In this document: positions 8,680-17,348 of the stretch, one piece after another
Layout of the letters: each line of letters begins with the position of its first letter
Numbering within the stretch: the stretch's first letter is position 1
DNA from: Undibacterium sp. Jales W-56
GTDB taxonomy: Bacteria; Pseudomonadota; Gammaproteobacteria; Burkholderiales; Burkholderiaceae_D
Assembly (NCBI RefSeq): GCF_025548535.1
Contig: NZ_JAJLQW010000001.1
Span: 186,001-250,000, forward strand
Reading direction: 5' to 3'
DNA length: 64,000 bases
Notes under the pieces: generated by a model
Told to the model about the DNA's origin: nothing
Databases searched by the model: none
Seen by the model: the letters and a program-made list of their open reading frames with translations, nothing else
Program-made: the position numbers and the translations under genes

Positions 8680-8695
8680 TGGCACGGCGATTGCT
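8680..8695 (+). promoter_or_regulatory. Sigma-54 (-24/-12) promoter of the alr-dadA operon
   Basis: TGGCACG, four bases, TTGCT: an exact match to the RpoN consensus, with the invariant GG (8681-8682) and GC (8693-8694) ten bases apart. Transcription would start near 8706, giving an untranslated leader of about 135 nt before alr. The last gene of the operon encodes an activator with the sigma-54-contacting GAFTGA motif. Confidence 0.85.
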
Positions 8696-8840
8696 AATAA
8701 GAATCCTAATGTCGTTTCCAGCTAACAAGAGAAAAGGGCGCACGTTGGTGTGTGGCTTCTACAGACAACACGAACGACCAGCGCGCTATTCATTCTTTAT
8801 CTGGAAATGCAATGGCGATTGTCACTACGGAGATGCGTAA

Positions 8841-10025
8841 ATGCGGGATATGACGGGAAACTCAGAGGCAGCGGGACGTGCGGGCGCTATCCTGACGATT
8901 AATCTTTCAGCTTTACGTCATAACTATCGTTTTCTACAAAGCAAGCTGGGCAAGGCGCGTTGCGGAGCTGCGGTCAAGGCCGATGCCTATGGACTGGGTG
9001 CGGTCAAGGTCGCTCAGGCGCTGGAACTGGAAGGCTGCCGCGATTTTTTTGTCGCGCATCTGGATGAGGCGATTGCGCTGCGTCCCCACTTGTCGGCTGA
9101 GAGTGCTTTGTATGTCATGCATGGCTCACCGGTCGGTTATGAAGCCGAATTTCTCGAATTTAACTGCACCCCGGTGTTAAACAGTCTGGAACAAATTGCT
9201 GGCTGGCGGGCACTGGCTGCAGCCCAGCAGACGACTTTGCCTGCGATCGTCCAGCTCGATACCGGCATGTCGCGCATGGGCATGTCGGGACAGGAAGTCC
9301 AGGCCTGGCTGGCAGATCCATCCCTCACCCAGGGCATCCAGGTTACGCATTTGATGAGTCATCTGGCCTGCGCCGAGGACCAGCAAGATCCGATGAACCG
9401 GCAGCAGTTGCAGACCTTCAAGGCATTGCGGGCGCAATTGCCGGCTTGCGGCGCGACGCTGGCGAATTCTTCCGGCATCTTTTTGGGACCTGATTTTCAT
9501 TTTGATATGGCGCGTCCCGGTGCTGCTTTGTATGGCGTGGCGCCGGTTGCCGGTCAAGCGAATCCGATGCAGGCGGTTGCGTATTTACAAGCAAAAATCA
9601 TCCAGATCCGCAGCATTGATGCCGGTGCCGGCGTGGGTTACAGCCTGACTTATCGGGCACCGGCTGCGCGCACTATTGCGACCGTGGCGGTCGGCTATGC
9701 GGACGGCTGGCTGCGCAGTCTGAGCAACCGCGGCCTTGCGTATATCGCCGGTCAGGCGGCGCCGATGGTCGGCAATGTCTCGATGGACACCGTGACGCTG
9801 GATGTGAGCGATGTCGATCCGGCGCAGCTTTATCCGGGAGCGCCGGTCGATCTGCTATCCGCGACCAATACCATCGATACCGTCGCCCGGCTCGCTCAAA
9901 CCATAGGCTATGAAATCTTGACCAGCCTCGGTCAACGTTATCACCGTCATTATCTCGAGTCCGAATCAGAGCAGCATCCAATCAGCCATTCCAGCCACGT
10001 AGGGAATAAGGGAGAAGCACAATGA
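8841..10025 (+). CDS. alr: Alanine racemase
   Basis: Interconverts L- and D-alanine with pyridoxal phosphate. The PLP-binding lysine lies in [11 protein letters not shown], and the second catalytic Tyr in G-V-G-Y-S-L-T-Y; the C-terminal beta domain contains [12 protein letters not shown]. At 394 residues it is slightly long, owing to the ends. ATG 8841 has CGGAG eight bases upstream; ATG 8850 is also possible and would overlap the stop of a 13-codon upstream frame. Its stop overlaps the dadA start (ATGA). Placed before dadA in a catabolic operon, it most likely supplies D-alanine for oxidation, as DadX does, and a separate housekeeping racemase may exist elsewhere. Confidence 0.95.
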   Translation: MRDMTGNSEAAGRAGAILTINLSALRHNYRFLQSKLGKARCGAAVKADAYGLGAVKVAQALELEGCRDFFVAHLDEAIALRPHLSAESALYVMHGSPVGYEAEFLEFNCTPVLNSLEQIAGWRALAAAQQTTLPAIVQLDTGMSRMGMSGQEVQAWLADPSLTQGIQVTHLMSHLACAEDQQDPMNRQQLQTFKALRAQLPACGATLANSSGIFLGPDFHFDMARPGAALYGVAPVAGQANPMQAVAYLQAKIIQIRSIDAGAGVGYSLTYRAPAARTIATVAVGYADGWLRSLSNRGLAYIAGQAAPMVGNVSMDTVTLDVSDVDPAQLYPGAPVDLLSATNTIDTVARLAQTIGYEILTSLGQRYHRHYLESESEQHPISHSSHVGNKGEAQ

Positions 10026-11317
10026 AAGTAGTCATACTGGGTGCCGGCGTCATCGGTACCGCATCCGCGTATTACCTGGCAAAAGCAGGACACGAGGTAA
10101 CGGTGATTGAGCGTCAACCCGCTGCCGCATTGGAGACCAGCTACGCGAATGCGGGTGAAGTGTCGCCCGGTTATTCTGCTCCCTGGGCCGGACCGGGCGT
10201 GCCGCTCAAAGCCATCAAATGGCTGATGATGAAACACAGCCCGCTGGCGATTCGTCCCAGCCTCGATCCGCATATGTGGCGCTGGGTCACGCAGATGCTG
10301 TTGAATTGCACCACCAAGCGTTACGAGATCAATAAAAGCCGCATGTTGCGCATGGCAGAATACAGCCGCGATACCCTGCAACAGTTGCGCGCCGATACCG
10401 GCATCCATTACGACGAGCGCACGCAGGGGACTTTGCAATTGTTCCGCAATCAGGCGCAACTCGAAGGCTCTAAATTCGATACCGATATCCTGGATCGCTA
10501 CGGCGTGCCATACGAAGTGCTGGATAAGGCGGCATGCCTGAAAGTCGAGCCCGCTTTAAAAAATGTGCAGGATAAATTCGTCGGGGCCTTGCGCCTGCCC
10601 GGTGACGAAACCGGCGATTGTTTTAAATTTACCCAGAATCTCTCGAAGCTCGCTGAAGAGCTTGGGGTGCAATTCAAGTATGGTGTGAGTATTGAACAGG
10701 TAATGCATGAAGGTGACCGCATTACCGGAGTCAAAACCTCGACCGGTACCGTACAAGCCGATGCGTATGTGCTGGCTCTGGGCAGCTACTCATCGGTGAT
10801 GTTGCGCGAATTAGGGATCAGGATTCCTGTGTATCCGATCAAAGGCTATTCGATCACCGTGCCGATTACCGATGCCCGGAAGGCACCGGAATCCACCGTC
10901 ATGGATGAGACTTACAAGGTCGCGATTACGCGTCTGGGCGATCGTATCCGGGTAGGCGGCACTGCTGAAATTACCGGCTACGACCTGACTTTGCGCGAGG
11001 ACCGGCGTGCCACGCTGGTGCACTCAGTCACCGATCTGTTCCCGGGCGGCGGCGATATTGCGAAGGCGGAGTTCTGGACCGGCTTACGCCCTATGACACC
11101 GGACGGCACACCTATCGTCGGACCTACGCCTTTCCGCAATCTTTATCTGAATACGGGACATGGCACTCTGGGCTGGACCATGGCGTGCGGCTCCGGCCGT
11201 TTTATCGCGGACGTGGTGTCAAACAAGCGTCCGGCGATTTCTACCGAGGGCCTGTTCATGGATAGATATGGCAGCGCGAATCGTCCGATTATTGTAGCCA
11301 AGGAGTTGCAAGCATGA
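10022..11317 (+). CDS. dadA: D-amino-acid dehydrogenase, small (FAD) subunit DadA
   Basis: Membrane-associated flavoenzyme that oxidises D-alanine and other D-amino acids to 2-oxo acids, passing electrons to the respiratory chain. It starts with a dinucleotide-binding motif [20 protein letters not shown], then [22 protein letters not shown], hallmarks of DadA, and ends with the [14 protein letters not shown] and [13 protein letters not shown] motifs. 431 aa is typical. Start and stop overlap neighbours by ATGA on both sides, so translation is coupled with alr and the Rrf2-like gene. With alr it converts L-alanine to pyruvate and ammonia. Confidence 0.96.
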   Translation: MKVVILGAGVIGTASAYYLAKAGHEVTVIERQPAAALETSYANAGEVSPGYSAPWAGPGVPLKAIKWLMMKHSPLAIRPSLDPHMWRWVTQMLLNCTTKRYEINKSRMLRMAEYSRDTLQQLRADTGIHYDERTQGTLQLFRNQAQLEGSKFDTDILDRYGVPYEVLDKAACLKVEPALKNVQDKFVGALRLPGDETGDCFKFTQNLSKLAEELGVQFKYGVSIEQVMHEGDRITGVKTSTGTVQADAYVLALGSYSSVMLRELGIRIPVYPIKGYSITVPITDARKAPESTVMDETYKVAITRLGDRIRVGGTAEITGYDLTLREDRRATLVHSVTDLFPGGGDIAKAEFWTGLRPMTPDGTPIVGPTPFRNLYLNTGHGTLGWTMACGSGRFIADVVSNKRPAISTEGLFMDRYGSANRPIIVAKELQA

Positions 11318-11916
11318 ATTTGATCGAACGCGAACAATTGGTCTCGACCACCGAGATATTTTCCGATCCAACGCTGAACATGCGCTTTTACACCGCCATC
11401 GAATTGCTGGCGCAAATTGTCATGGTGATGCCGCGCACCGCGACCGTTGCTTCGCTGGCGCAGGCAACCGGTAAAACGCCGCGCCTGGTGCGCTCCATCT
11501 TGTCGACACTCAGCAAGGACGGTTTGGTGGCGCGTGATGCGAAAGAAAAAGATGCCTGGCATTGCCGCTCCTGTAACGGCATCATCACGCTGGCGGATAT
11601 TTATCGTTGCTTCTGTCTGGCCGAAGAAAAAGCGGTTGCCAAAGCTGCACAAGCAGAGGCGGATGCAGCCAAAGGCCTAGCGACCATGGATGCTGACAAC
11701 GAGCGCAGTAGCGAACCTGAGCGCCCGTCCCGGCCACGTAGCTCGAACCAGCATAGTGTTGACCTGTTGATGATGCAAGTCAAAATGACGGTCAATCGCG
11801 CTGTGTTTCAGCAGCTAGAGCAATTTGATCTCGGTCGTCTGCGCGGATTGGCCTCAACCACCAGTTTTCGCAGCCATAATGCACGGCCACGCGGCTATAT
11901 CCCCGAACCTCTCTGA
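11314..11916 (+). CDS. Rrf2-like winged-helix regulator with four-cysteine cluster
   Basis: Small DNA-binding protein (200 aa). Residues ~18-75 resemble an Rrf2 winged helix ([13 protein letters not shown], then [20 protein letters not shown]). Cysteines 84, 87, 99 and 101 (CxxC, eleven residues, CxC) could bind a metal or Fe-S cluster, as IscR and NsrR do with a different spacing. The tail from ~105 is polar and Arg/Pro-rich. Its ATG overlaps the dadA stop. Regulation of the operon is inferred from position; a redox or metal input is only a possibility. Fold assignment is moderately sure. Confidence 0.72.
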   Translation: MNLIEREQLVSTTEIFSDPTLNMRFYTAIELLAQIVMVMPRTATVASLAQATGKTPRLVRSILSTLSKDGLVARDAKEKDAWHCRSCNGIITLADIYRCFCLAEEKAVAKAAQAEADAAKGLATMDADNERSSEPERPSRPRSSNQHSVDLLMMQVKMTVNRAVFQQLEQFDLGRLRGLASTTSFRSHNARPRGYIPEPL

Positions 11917-11964
11917 CCGCAACACCCTTAAGCTTGATCATTCACTATTTTTTAAGCAAGACCG

Positions 11965-13521
11965 ATGCGCATCAATATCCAGTTTAAAGACAGAGTAGGT
12001 ATTGCGCATGAAATACTGGCGGTGTTCGCCCTGCGTGGCTTGAATGTAGTCGGTGTCGAAGTCGACCCGCCGAATATCTATATCGATAGCCCTGAGCTGC
12101 TGGAATTCATGTTGCCGTCTTTGCAGCAGGATTGCGATCAGGTGCGTGGCGTAGGCAAAATCAATATCCTGGATATTTTGCCCGGCAAACGCCGTCGCCT
12201 GAACCTCGACACCATGCTGGCGGTCATGGAAGATCCGGTATTGGCGATCGATGCCAACGGCCAGGTCGTGGTGGCGAATGCGGCCGCAGCAGCGGTATCC
12301 GGTATGACGGAAGAGATGCTTTGTCAAAAGAGCCTGGTCGATTTGCTGGAAGATAGCTCGGTTCAGGAAGAATTGATCTCACATTCTTTTCATGTCCCCA
12401 GCCGCGAAGTCATCTTGAACGGCGAGCCGTTCTGGATGGATGTCACACCTGTCTCCGAACCGATCACGCATGATATCGCGCGCACCGGCCAGACCGTAGG
12501 TGCGGTCCTGACCCTGCATGCGCCGCGTCGTATAGGCGGGCGACTGCATGCGCTGCAACATTCCGAGGGCAGCGGTTTTCATTTCATCATCGGCGAGTCC
12601 GAACAAATCAGGGCGCTCAAGGCCAAGGCCGCCAAGGTCGCGGTAGTCGATGCGCCTTTGCTGATCACCGGTGAAACCGGAACCGGTAAAGAGCTGTTGG
12701 CGCAAGCCTGTCACGGCGTCAGCGCACGCTGTAATGCACCATTTCTCGAATTGAATTGCGCGGCTTTGCCCGAGAGTCTGGCGGAGAGCGAATTGTTCGG
12801 CTATATGTCCGGCGCTTTCACTGGCGCGCAGCGCGGTGGCAAACCGGGATTGATAGAGATGGCGGACGGCGGCACGGTGTTTCTGGATGAAATCGGCGAG
12901 ATGTCGCTGTATTTACAGGCCAAGCTATTGCGCTTCTTGAACGACGGTAAATTCCGGCGGATTGGTGGTGACAAAGAGGTGAAAGTCAATGTCCGGATTA
13001 TCAGCGCAACCCACCGCAATCTGCACAAGATGGTGCAAGAGGGTCTGTTCCGCGAAGATTTATTTTATCGCCTGAATGTCCTGCATCTGGAAATGCCTGC
13101 CTTGCGCGAGCGTCCTGACGATATCTTGCCGCTGGCCAGACATTTCATCGAGCGCGCTTGCACGCAGGCGCAAAAGCCTGTGTGCCGCTTGAATTCTGCG
13201 GCGTGTGCGGCGCTGGTGGCGAACCGTTGGCCTGGTAATGTACGTCAGTTGCAGAACGTGGTCTTCAGGGCGATTACGATGTCGGATCAACGGGTGCTGG
13301 GCGCGGCGGATCTGGATTGGGCTGAGGGCAGTATCACTGCCGATGAAGTGAATATCGATGCGGCCGAGAGCTGGGAATTGACGGTACAGGCGTTTGAGTC
13401 CAGCTTGTTAGAGAAGCTGTATTTGCAGTATCCATCGAGCCGCAAACTCGCGGCGCGACTGGATACCTCGCATTCGATGATCGCCGCCAAACTCAGGAGG
13501 TATGGGATACCCAAGCGCTAA
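11965..13521 (+). CDS. TyrR/PhhR-like sigma-54-dependent activator (ACT-PAS-AAA+-HTH)
   Basis: Transcriptional activator of 518 aa. An N-terminal ACT domain (residues 1-~75, starts M-R-I-N-I-Q-F-K-D-R-V-G-I-A-H) should bind an amino acid; a PAS domain follows (~80-185); the AAA+ domain has Walker A G-E-T-G-T-G-K (236-242), GAFTGA (283-288), needed to contact sigma-54, and Walker B V-F-L-D-E (305-309). The C-terminal helix-turn-helix (S-R-K-L-A-A-R-L-D-T-S-H-S-M-I-A-A-K-L) is of TyrR type. E. coli TyrR lacks a proper GAFTGA, so this is nearer PhhR. Four TyrR-type boxes and a sigma-54 promoter lie upstream of alr, making autoregulation of the whole operon likely. The effector, perhaps alanine or an aromatic amino acid, is unknown. 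Confidence 0.92.
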   Translation: MRINIQFKDRVGIAHEILAVFALRGLNVVGVEVDPPNIYIDSPELLEFMLPSLQQDCDQVRGVGKINILDILPGKRRRLNLDTMLAVMEDPVLAIDANGQVVVANAAAAAVSGMTEEMLCQKSLVDLLEDSSVQEELISHSFHVPSREVILNGEPFWMDVTPVSEPITHDIARTGQTVGAVLTLHAPRRIGGRLHALQHSEGSGFHFIIGESEQIRALKAKAAKVAVVDAPLLITGETGTGKELLAQACHGVSARCNAPFLELNCAALPESLAESELFGYMSGAFTGAQRGGKPGLIEMADGGTVFLDEIGEMSLYLQAKLLRFLNDGKFRRIGGDKEVKVNVRIISATHRNLHKMVQEGLFREDLFYRLNVLHLEMPALRERPDDILPLARHFIERACTQAQKPVCRLNSAACAALVANRWPGNVRQLQNVVFRAITMSDQRVLGAADLDWAEGSITADEVNIDAAESWELTVQAFESSLLEKLYLQYPSSRKLAARLDTSHSMIAAKLRRYGIPKR

Positions 13522-13551
13522 CTGGGTCGCAATTACCGGGCACTGATAGAT

Positions 13552-13746
13552 TTATTGCAGACTGGACTGAGATAAATCTTCGTCAGGATCTTCCGGCAGG
13601 TTGACGGCCGGGATGGTGTATTTTTCTTCCGCCCAGGCACCCAGGTCAATTTTTTTGCAGCGTTCAGAGCAAAACGGGCGAAAGGCATTGTCGCTGGTCC
13701 AGGCTACTTTTTTGCCGCAAGTCGGGCAATCTACAACTGTGCTCAT
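13552..13746 (-). CDS. yacG: DNA gyrase inhibitor YacG (zinc-binding)
   Basis: A 64-residue zinc protein with C-P-T-C-G near the start and F-C-S-E-R-C-K downstream, giving the four zinc ligands of the YacG family. E. coli YacG binds GyrB and inhibits gyrase. The acidic tail (L-P-E-D-P-D-E-D) is usual. Last gene of the minus-strand run pilB-pilC-pilD-coaE-zapD-yacG, 14 nt after zapD. Confidence 0.94.
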   Translation of the reverse strand: MSTVVDCPTCGKKVAWTSDNAFRPFCSERCKKIDLGAWAEEKYTIPAVNLPEDPDEDLSQSSLQ

Positions 13747-13760
13747 AAGTCTCTGCTACG

Positions 13761-14516
13761 TTAAAAATTACAAAGTGTCAGGTCGAACGGAATTTCGCTC
13801 TCAAAGGCTTTCGGTTTCATGTCGCCGTCTTGCGACATGAAGCGTATCCACAGCATATATTTATTCGCAGAGATTTCCGGAATCGCACCCATCTCCCGCA
13901 TCACGCTGACGCGCAGCAGTTGATAAATCTTACCTTGCAACATTTGCTGATAACTGCCCGCCTGGGCAATGACTTTAGTCGTGACACCGGACTCTCTTAA
14001 CAGACGCAGAACGATGTTGATCGCATCAAATAACGGGGCAATCGGTGCAAACCAGTTGGCGATATCAGCGAAGCGCTTTTCAGCAGGATTCTTTTGCCAG
14101 GCGTGATAACTAGGCAGATCAAATTCACATGCCCCGCCGGGAATGATGGTGCGGCCACGTATGCTCATCAACCATTCATTATCACGGATGTTTTGGCCGG
14201 TTTTGCCGGTTGATGCCATCAGGGCGCTACTGGCACGATCTACTTCATCGAGAATTTGATCCAGCATGTCGGCCTGGACATTGGGATTGGATTTAAAGCT
14301 GATCAGGGTATGTTTTTGTCGTTCAAGCTCTTGCAGAAGATCCGATTTGAGGTCGGCGCGACCAGCGACTTCCAGCATTTCAAAAATGGTGGAAAGGGCA
14401 ACGTGATGCTGCAGAGGATCAGACTGATGCAGGAAAAAAGTGAATTTTTCGTACAGGTCTTCCAGCCGCAATAACGTGCGAATACGCTCGTTAAAAGGGT
14501 ATTCGTAAACGATCAA
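13761..14516 (-). CDS. zapD: Cell division protein ZapD
   Basis: Cytoplasmic protein that bundles FtsZ filaments and supports the Z-ring. The sequence begins [20 protein letters not shown] and contains the ZapD-typical [18 protein letters not shown]; 251 aa is the normal length. The start is a TTG at 14516, chosen because homologues begin at this point and CAGGGA lies upstream; no ATG is available nearby. It sits between coaE and yacG in the conserved cluster. Confidence 0.93.
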   Translation of the reverse strand: MIVYEYPFNERIRTLLRLEDLYEKFTFFLHQSDPLQHHVALSTIFEMLEVAGRADLKSDLLQELERQKHTLISFKSNPNVQADMLDQILDEVDRASSALMASTGKTGQNIRDNEWLMSIRGRTIIPGGACEFDLPSYHAWQKNPAEKRFADIANWFAPIAPLFDAINIVLRLLRESGVTTKVIAQAGSYQQMLQGKIYQLLRVSVMREMGAIPEISANKYMLWIRFMSQDGDMKPKAFESEIPFDLTLCNF

Positions 14517-14605
14517 AATAATATCCCTGTCAAAATTGGTGCCAACCCGTAAGTATCACGTGATTCTGAACCATGCCGGGCAAAATTACAAACATTGCGT
14601 GCTTA

Positions 14606-15238
14606 TTACGGGTGATTTTTTACCGATGCCTGCGCTAACTGGCAATATTGATGATGCAAGCCTGCGACTTGCTCACGAATCGCTTGCAGATCGCCTTGAT
14701 TGACGATGACATCGTCCGCTGCCGCCAATCTTTGCTGACGACTGGCCTGATTGCGCATGATGGCCAGCACCTGGTCTTGGGATAAACCGTTTCTTGCCAT
14801 TACACGCTGGATTTGTACCTGTTCAGGACAATCTACAACCAGAATCCGGCTGACTTTTTCCTTCCAGTTGCCCGACTCAACTAATAGCGGAACGATGAAA
14901 ATTAGGTAGCTGCCAACAGCTTGTCCTGCGGCTTTTTTCGTCTCTTGCCTGATTAGGGGATGCAGGATCTGTTCAAGTTTGGCTTTTGCCGAAGGCTCTG
15001 CAAATACCAGCTCCCGCATTTTTGCTCTATCCATTGCACCATCGGGCTGGATAAATTCGTTACCAAATTGCTGACGAACCGCGTTGATGGCAATGCCATT
15101 CGGTATAGTCAATTGGTGTGCGATGAGGTCGGTGTCAATCAGGCTGGCACCGAGCTCACCAAACATATTGGCGATGGTCGTTTTGCCACTGCCGATGCCA
15201 CCTGTCAATCCTAAACTGAATGACGACCGCAACTCCAT
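14606..15238 (-). CDS. coaE: Dephospho-CoA kinase
   Basis: Last enzyme of coenzyme A synthesis, phosphorylating the 3' hydroxyl of dephospho-CoA. P-loop G-L-T-G-G-I-G-S-G-K-T-T lies near the N-terminus, followed by L-I-D-T-D-L-I-A-H, the CoaE substrate-binding motif; the lid region and R-Q-Q-R-L-A-A-A-D-D-V-I near the end also fit. 210 aa is normal. Its ATG overlaps the pilD stop by one base, so the genes are translationally coupled, a frequent betaproteobacterial arrangement. Confidence 0.96.
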   Translation of the reverse strand: MELRSSFSLGLTGGIGSGKTTIANMFGELGASLIDTDLIAHQLTIPNGIAINAVRQQFGNEFIQPDGAMDRAKMRELVFAEPSAKAKLEQILHPLIRQETKKAAGQAVGSYLIFIVPLLVESGNWKEKVSRILVVDCPEQVQIQRVMARNGLSQDQVLAIMRNQASRQQRLAAADDVIVNQGDLQAIREQVAGLHHQYCQLAQASVKNHP

Positions 15239-16104
15239 CAGCCAAGCATGCCCAGATACTGTTGGGATAAGGTTTTACCCCAGACAAGAGCGATCAAACC
15301 CGCTGCCGCGAGGTAAGGGCCAAATGGAATCGGATTGTTTTTCCCCATTTTTGCAAACACGATCATGCTGATTCCGACAATCGCACCAACCACGGAGGAT
15401 ATCAAGATGATGACTGGTAGCATGGTCCAGCCCATCCATGCGCCGAGAGCTGCCAGCAATTTAAAATCGCCATAGCCCATACCTTCTTTGCCGGTAGCGA
15501 GCTTGAACAGCCAGTAGATCGACCATAATGCGAGATAGCCAGCTATCGCGCCGATCACTGCATCATGTAACGAAGTAAAAATACCGTTGAGGTTGATCAG
15601 TAAGCCCAGCCATAACAAAGGCAAGGTCAAATCGTCAGGCAGTAGTTGTGTGTCGGCATCGATAAAGGTCATCGCGATCAAAAACCAGACGAATACGACT
15701 GCGCCTAAACCCGCGAAACCACTGCCGAAATGCCAAATCAGGTATGCGGAGAGCGCACCGGTCAGCAATTCGACTAAGGGATAACGTATCGATATCGGCG
15801 CTTTACATTGCGTGCATTTGCCGCCAATTGCAAAATAGCTGATAACGGGAATGTTTTCCATTGCGGTAATCTGATGCCCACAATGAGGGCATGCCGAGCG
15901 CGGTAAAATCAGGTTATATCGATCTGCATGCGGCAACTCCTGGCCACTTTCAACGGCCACGTAGTTATCCGATTCCCTTTGCATCATTTTAGGAACGCGA
16001 TGAATCACTACGTTTAGGAAGCTGCCGACCAGCAACCCTAAGATGCCGATTAAAACCACGCTCGGCCAGAATGCCGGGGGGGCGAAGAAAAAGATATCTG
16101 ACAT
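15238..16104 (-). CDS. pilD: Type IV prepilin peptidase / N-methyltransferase PilD
   Basis: Inner-membrane aspartic protease that cleaves the prepilin leader and methylates the new N-terminus. The cytoplasmic N-terminal domain carries two CxxC zinc pairs (C-P-H-C and C-T-Q-C); the catalytic aspartates are in I-D-A-D-T-Q-L-L-P-D-D-L and G-M-G-Y-G-D-F-K. Several hydrophobic helices make up the rest. 288 aa. Its start overlaps the pilC stop by one base. With pilB and pilC it forms the core type IV pilus assembly locus; the same enzyme may also serve type II secretion. Confidence 0.96.
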   Translation of the reverse strand: MSDIFFFAPPAFWPSVVLIGILGLLVGSFLNVVIHRVPKMMQRESDNYVAVESGQELPHADRYNLILPRSACPHCGHQITAMENIPVISYFAIGGKCTQCKAPISIRYPLVELLTGALSAYLIWHFGSGFAGLGAVVFVWFLIAMTFIDADTQLLPDDLTLPLLWLGLLINLNGIFTSLHDAVIGAIAGYLALWSIYWLFKLATGKEGMGYGDFKLLAALGAWMGWTMLPVIILISSVVGAIVGISMIVFAKMGKNNPIPFGPYLAAAGLIALVWGKTLSQQYLGMLG

Positions 16105-17336
16105 TAAACAACCGATCCAAGTTTGAAAATTGGAAGATACATAGCTACGACCAAACCACCAATCAGTACACCTAAAATTACCATAATCATAGGCTCCATC
16201 AAACTAGAAAGAGAGGCGACTGCTTCATCCACCTCATCTTCGTAGAAGTCCGCTACTTTTCCAAGCATTTGATCGAGTGCGCCCGACTCTTCGCCAATCG
16301 ATACCATTTGGGTCACCATATTGGGGAAGACGTTCGAGTTTTGCATTGCGACTGTCAGGCTGGTACCGGTACTGACTTCAGTTTGGATCTTAATGGTTGC
16401 ATCGAGGTATACGGCGTTGCCCGCAGCGCCGCCAACTGAATCCAGAGATTCAACCAGGGGCACGCCCGCCGCAAACATCGTGGCCAATGTGCGCGTCCAG
16501 CGCGCGATAGTCGCTTTCCTGATCACATCGCCAAAGATGGGTAATTGCAAGAGTAGGCGATCCATATATCTTTGCATCTTTAATGAGCGCTTCCATGTCT
16601 GGAAGAAAAAATAAATACTGCCGAATAGTCCGCCAAAAATGAGGTACCAGTATTTAACAAAAAAATCAGATATTGCCATCACAAAAAGAGTTGGAGCAGG
16701 GAGATCTGCGCCGAAACTGGTGAAAACTTCCTTAAAGGCGGGCACAACCCAAATCATAATCACTGCGGTAACAATGAAGGCAATGGATAGAATTGCAATG
16801 GGATAGGTCAAGGCAGATTTAATTTTCGCCTTGATTGCCAGCGTTTTTTCTTTATACAAGGCAAGTCTGGTCAGTAAGTCCTCCAAAATACCAGCTTGTT
16901 CACCCGCACCTACAAGATTGCAGAACAAAGGGTCAAAATACAGGGGGAATTTACGGAAAGCTTGATTCAAGCTCGTACCGGTCTCGACATCTCCGCGTAT
17001 ATCCTGCAACAGTTTCGATACCGAAGGATTTGCGTTTCCTTTTGATACGATGTCAAAAGACTGGAGCAATGGAACGCCAGCTTTCATCATCGTTGCTAGC
17101 TGTCGAGTGAATAAGGTAATATCCTTGTCGGTAATTTTTTTACCGGAGGCGTAAGTTTTTTTCTTTAATTTAGTAACTAGGACGCCCTGACGCCTAAGGG
17201 TCGCATTGACAATCGCCTCGCCTCCGGCACGTAATTCGCCACGCACGGTCTTCCCATATTTATCTTTACCTTCCCAGGCATAGACTTGTTCTTTAACCTG
17301 AGTAGTTTTGAGCGTTGCTTTTGGAGTTGTCGCCAT
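16104..17336 (-). CDS. pilC: Type IV pilus inner-membrane platform protein PilC
   Basis: Polytopic platform protein on which the PilB ATPase acts. It has the N-terminal F-x-W-x-G-like segment (Y-A-W-E-G-K-D-K-Y-G-K) and two T2SF repeats, each with T-R-Q-L-A-T-M-M-K-A-G-V-P-L or the matching T-R-T-L-A-T-M-F-A-A-G-V-P-L, followed by G-A-G-E-Q-A-G and S-I-G-E-E-S-G. Three transmembrane segments are visible. 410 aa is typical. It lies 12 nt downstream of pilB and overlaps pilD. Confidence 0.95.
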   Translation of the reverse strand: MATTPKATLKTTQVKEQVYAWEGKDKYGKTVRGELRAGGEAIVNATLRRQGVLVTKLKKKTYASGKKITDKDITLFTRQLATMMKAGVPLLQSFDIVSKGNANPSVSKLLQDIRGDVETGTSLNQAFRKFPLYFDPLFCNLVGAGEQAGILEDLLTRLALYKEKTLAIKAKIKSALTYPIAILSIAFIVTAVIMIWVVPAFKEVFTSFGADLPAPTLFVMAISDFFVKYWYLIFGGLFGSIYFFFQTWKRSLKMQRYMDRLLLQLPIFGDVIRKATIARWTRTLATMFAAGVPLVESLDSVGGAAGNAVYLDATIKIQTEVSTGTSLTVAMQNSNVFPNMVTQMVSIGEESGALDQMLGKVADFYEDEVDEAVASLSSLMEPMIMVILGVLIGGLVVAMYLPIFKLGSVV

Positions 17337-17348
17337 ACTGGTATCCTG

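Noticed and set aside
17334-17343. ATACTGGTAT at the pilC start, like the repeat core
   Set aside because: Only ten bases shared, without the AGTATAT half, and it overlaps a start codon; chance match.
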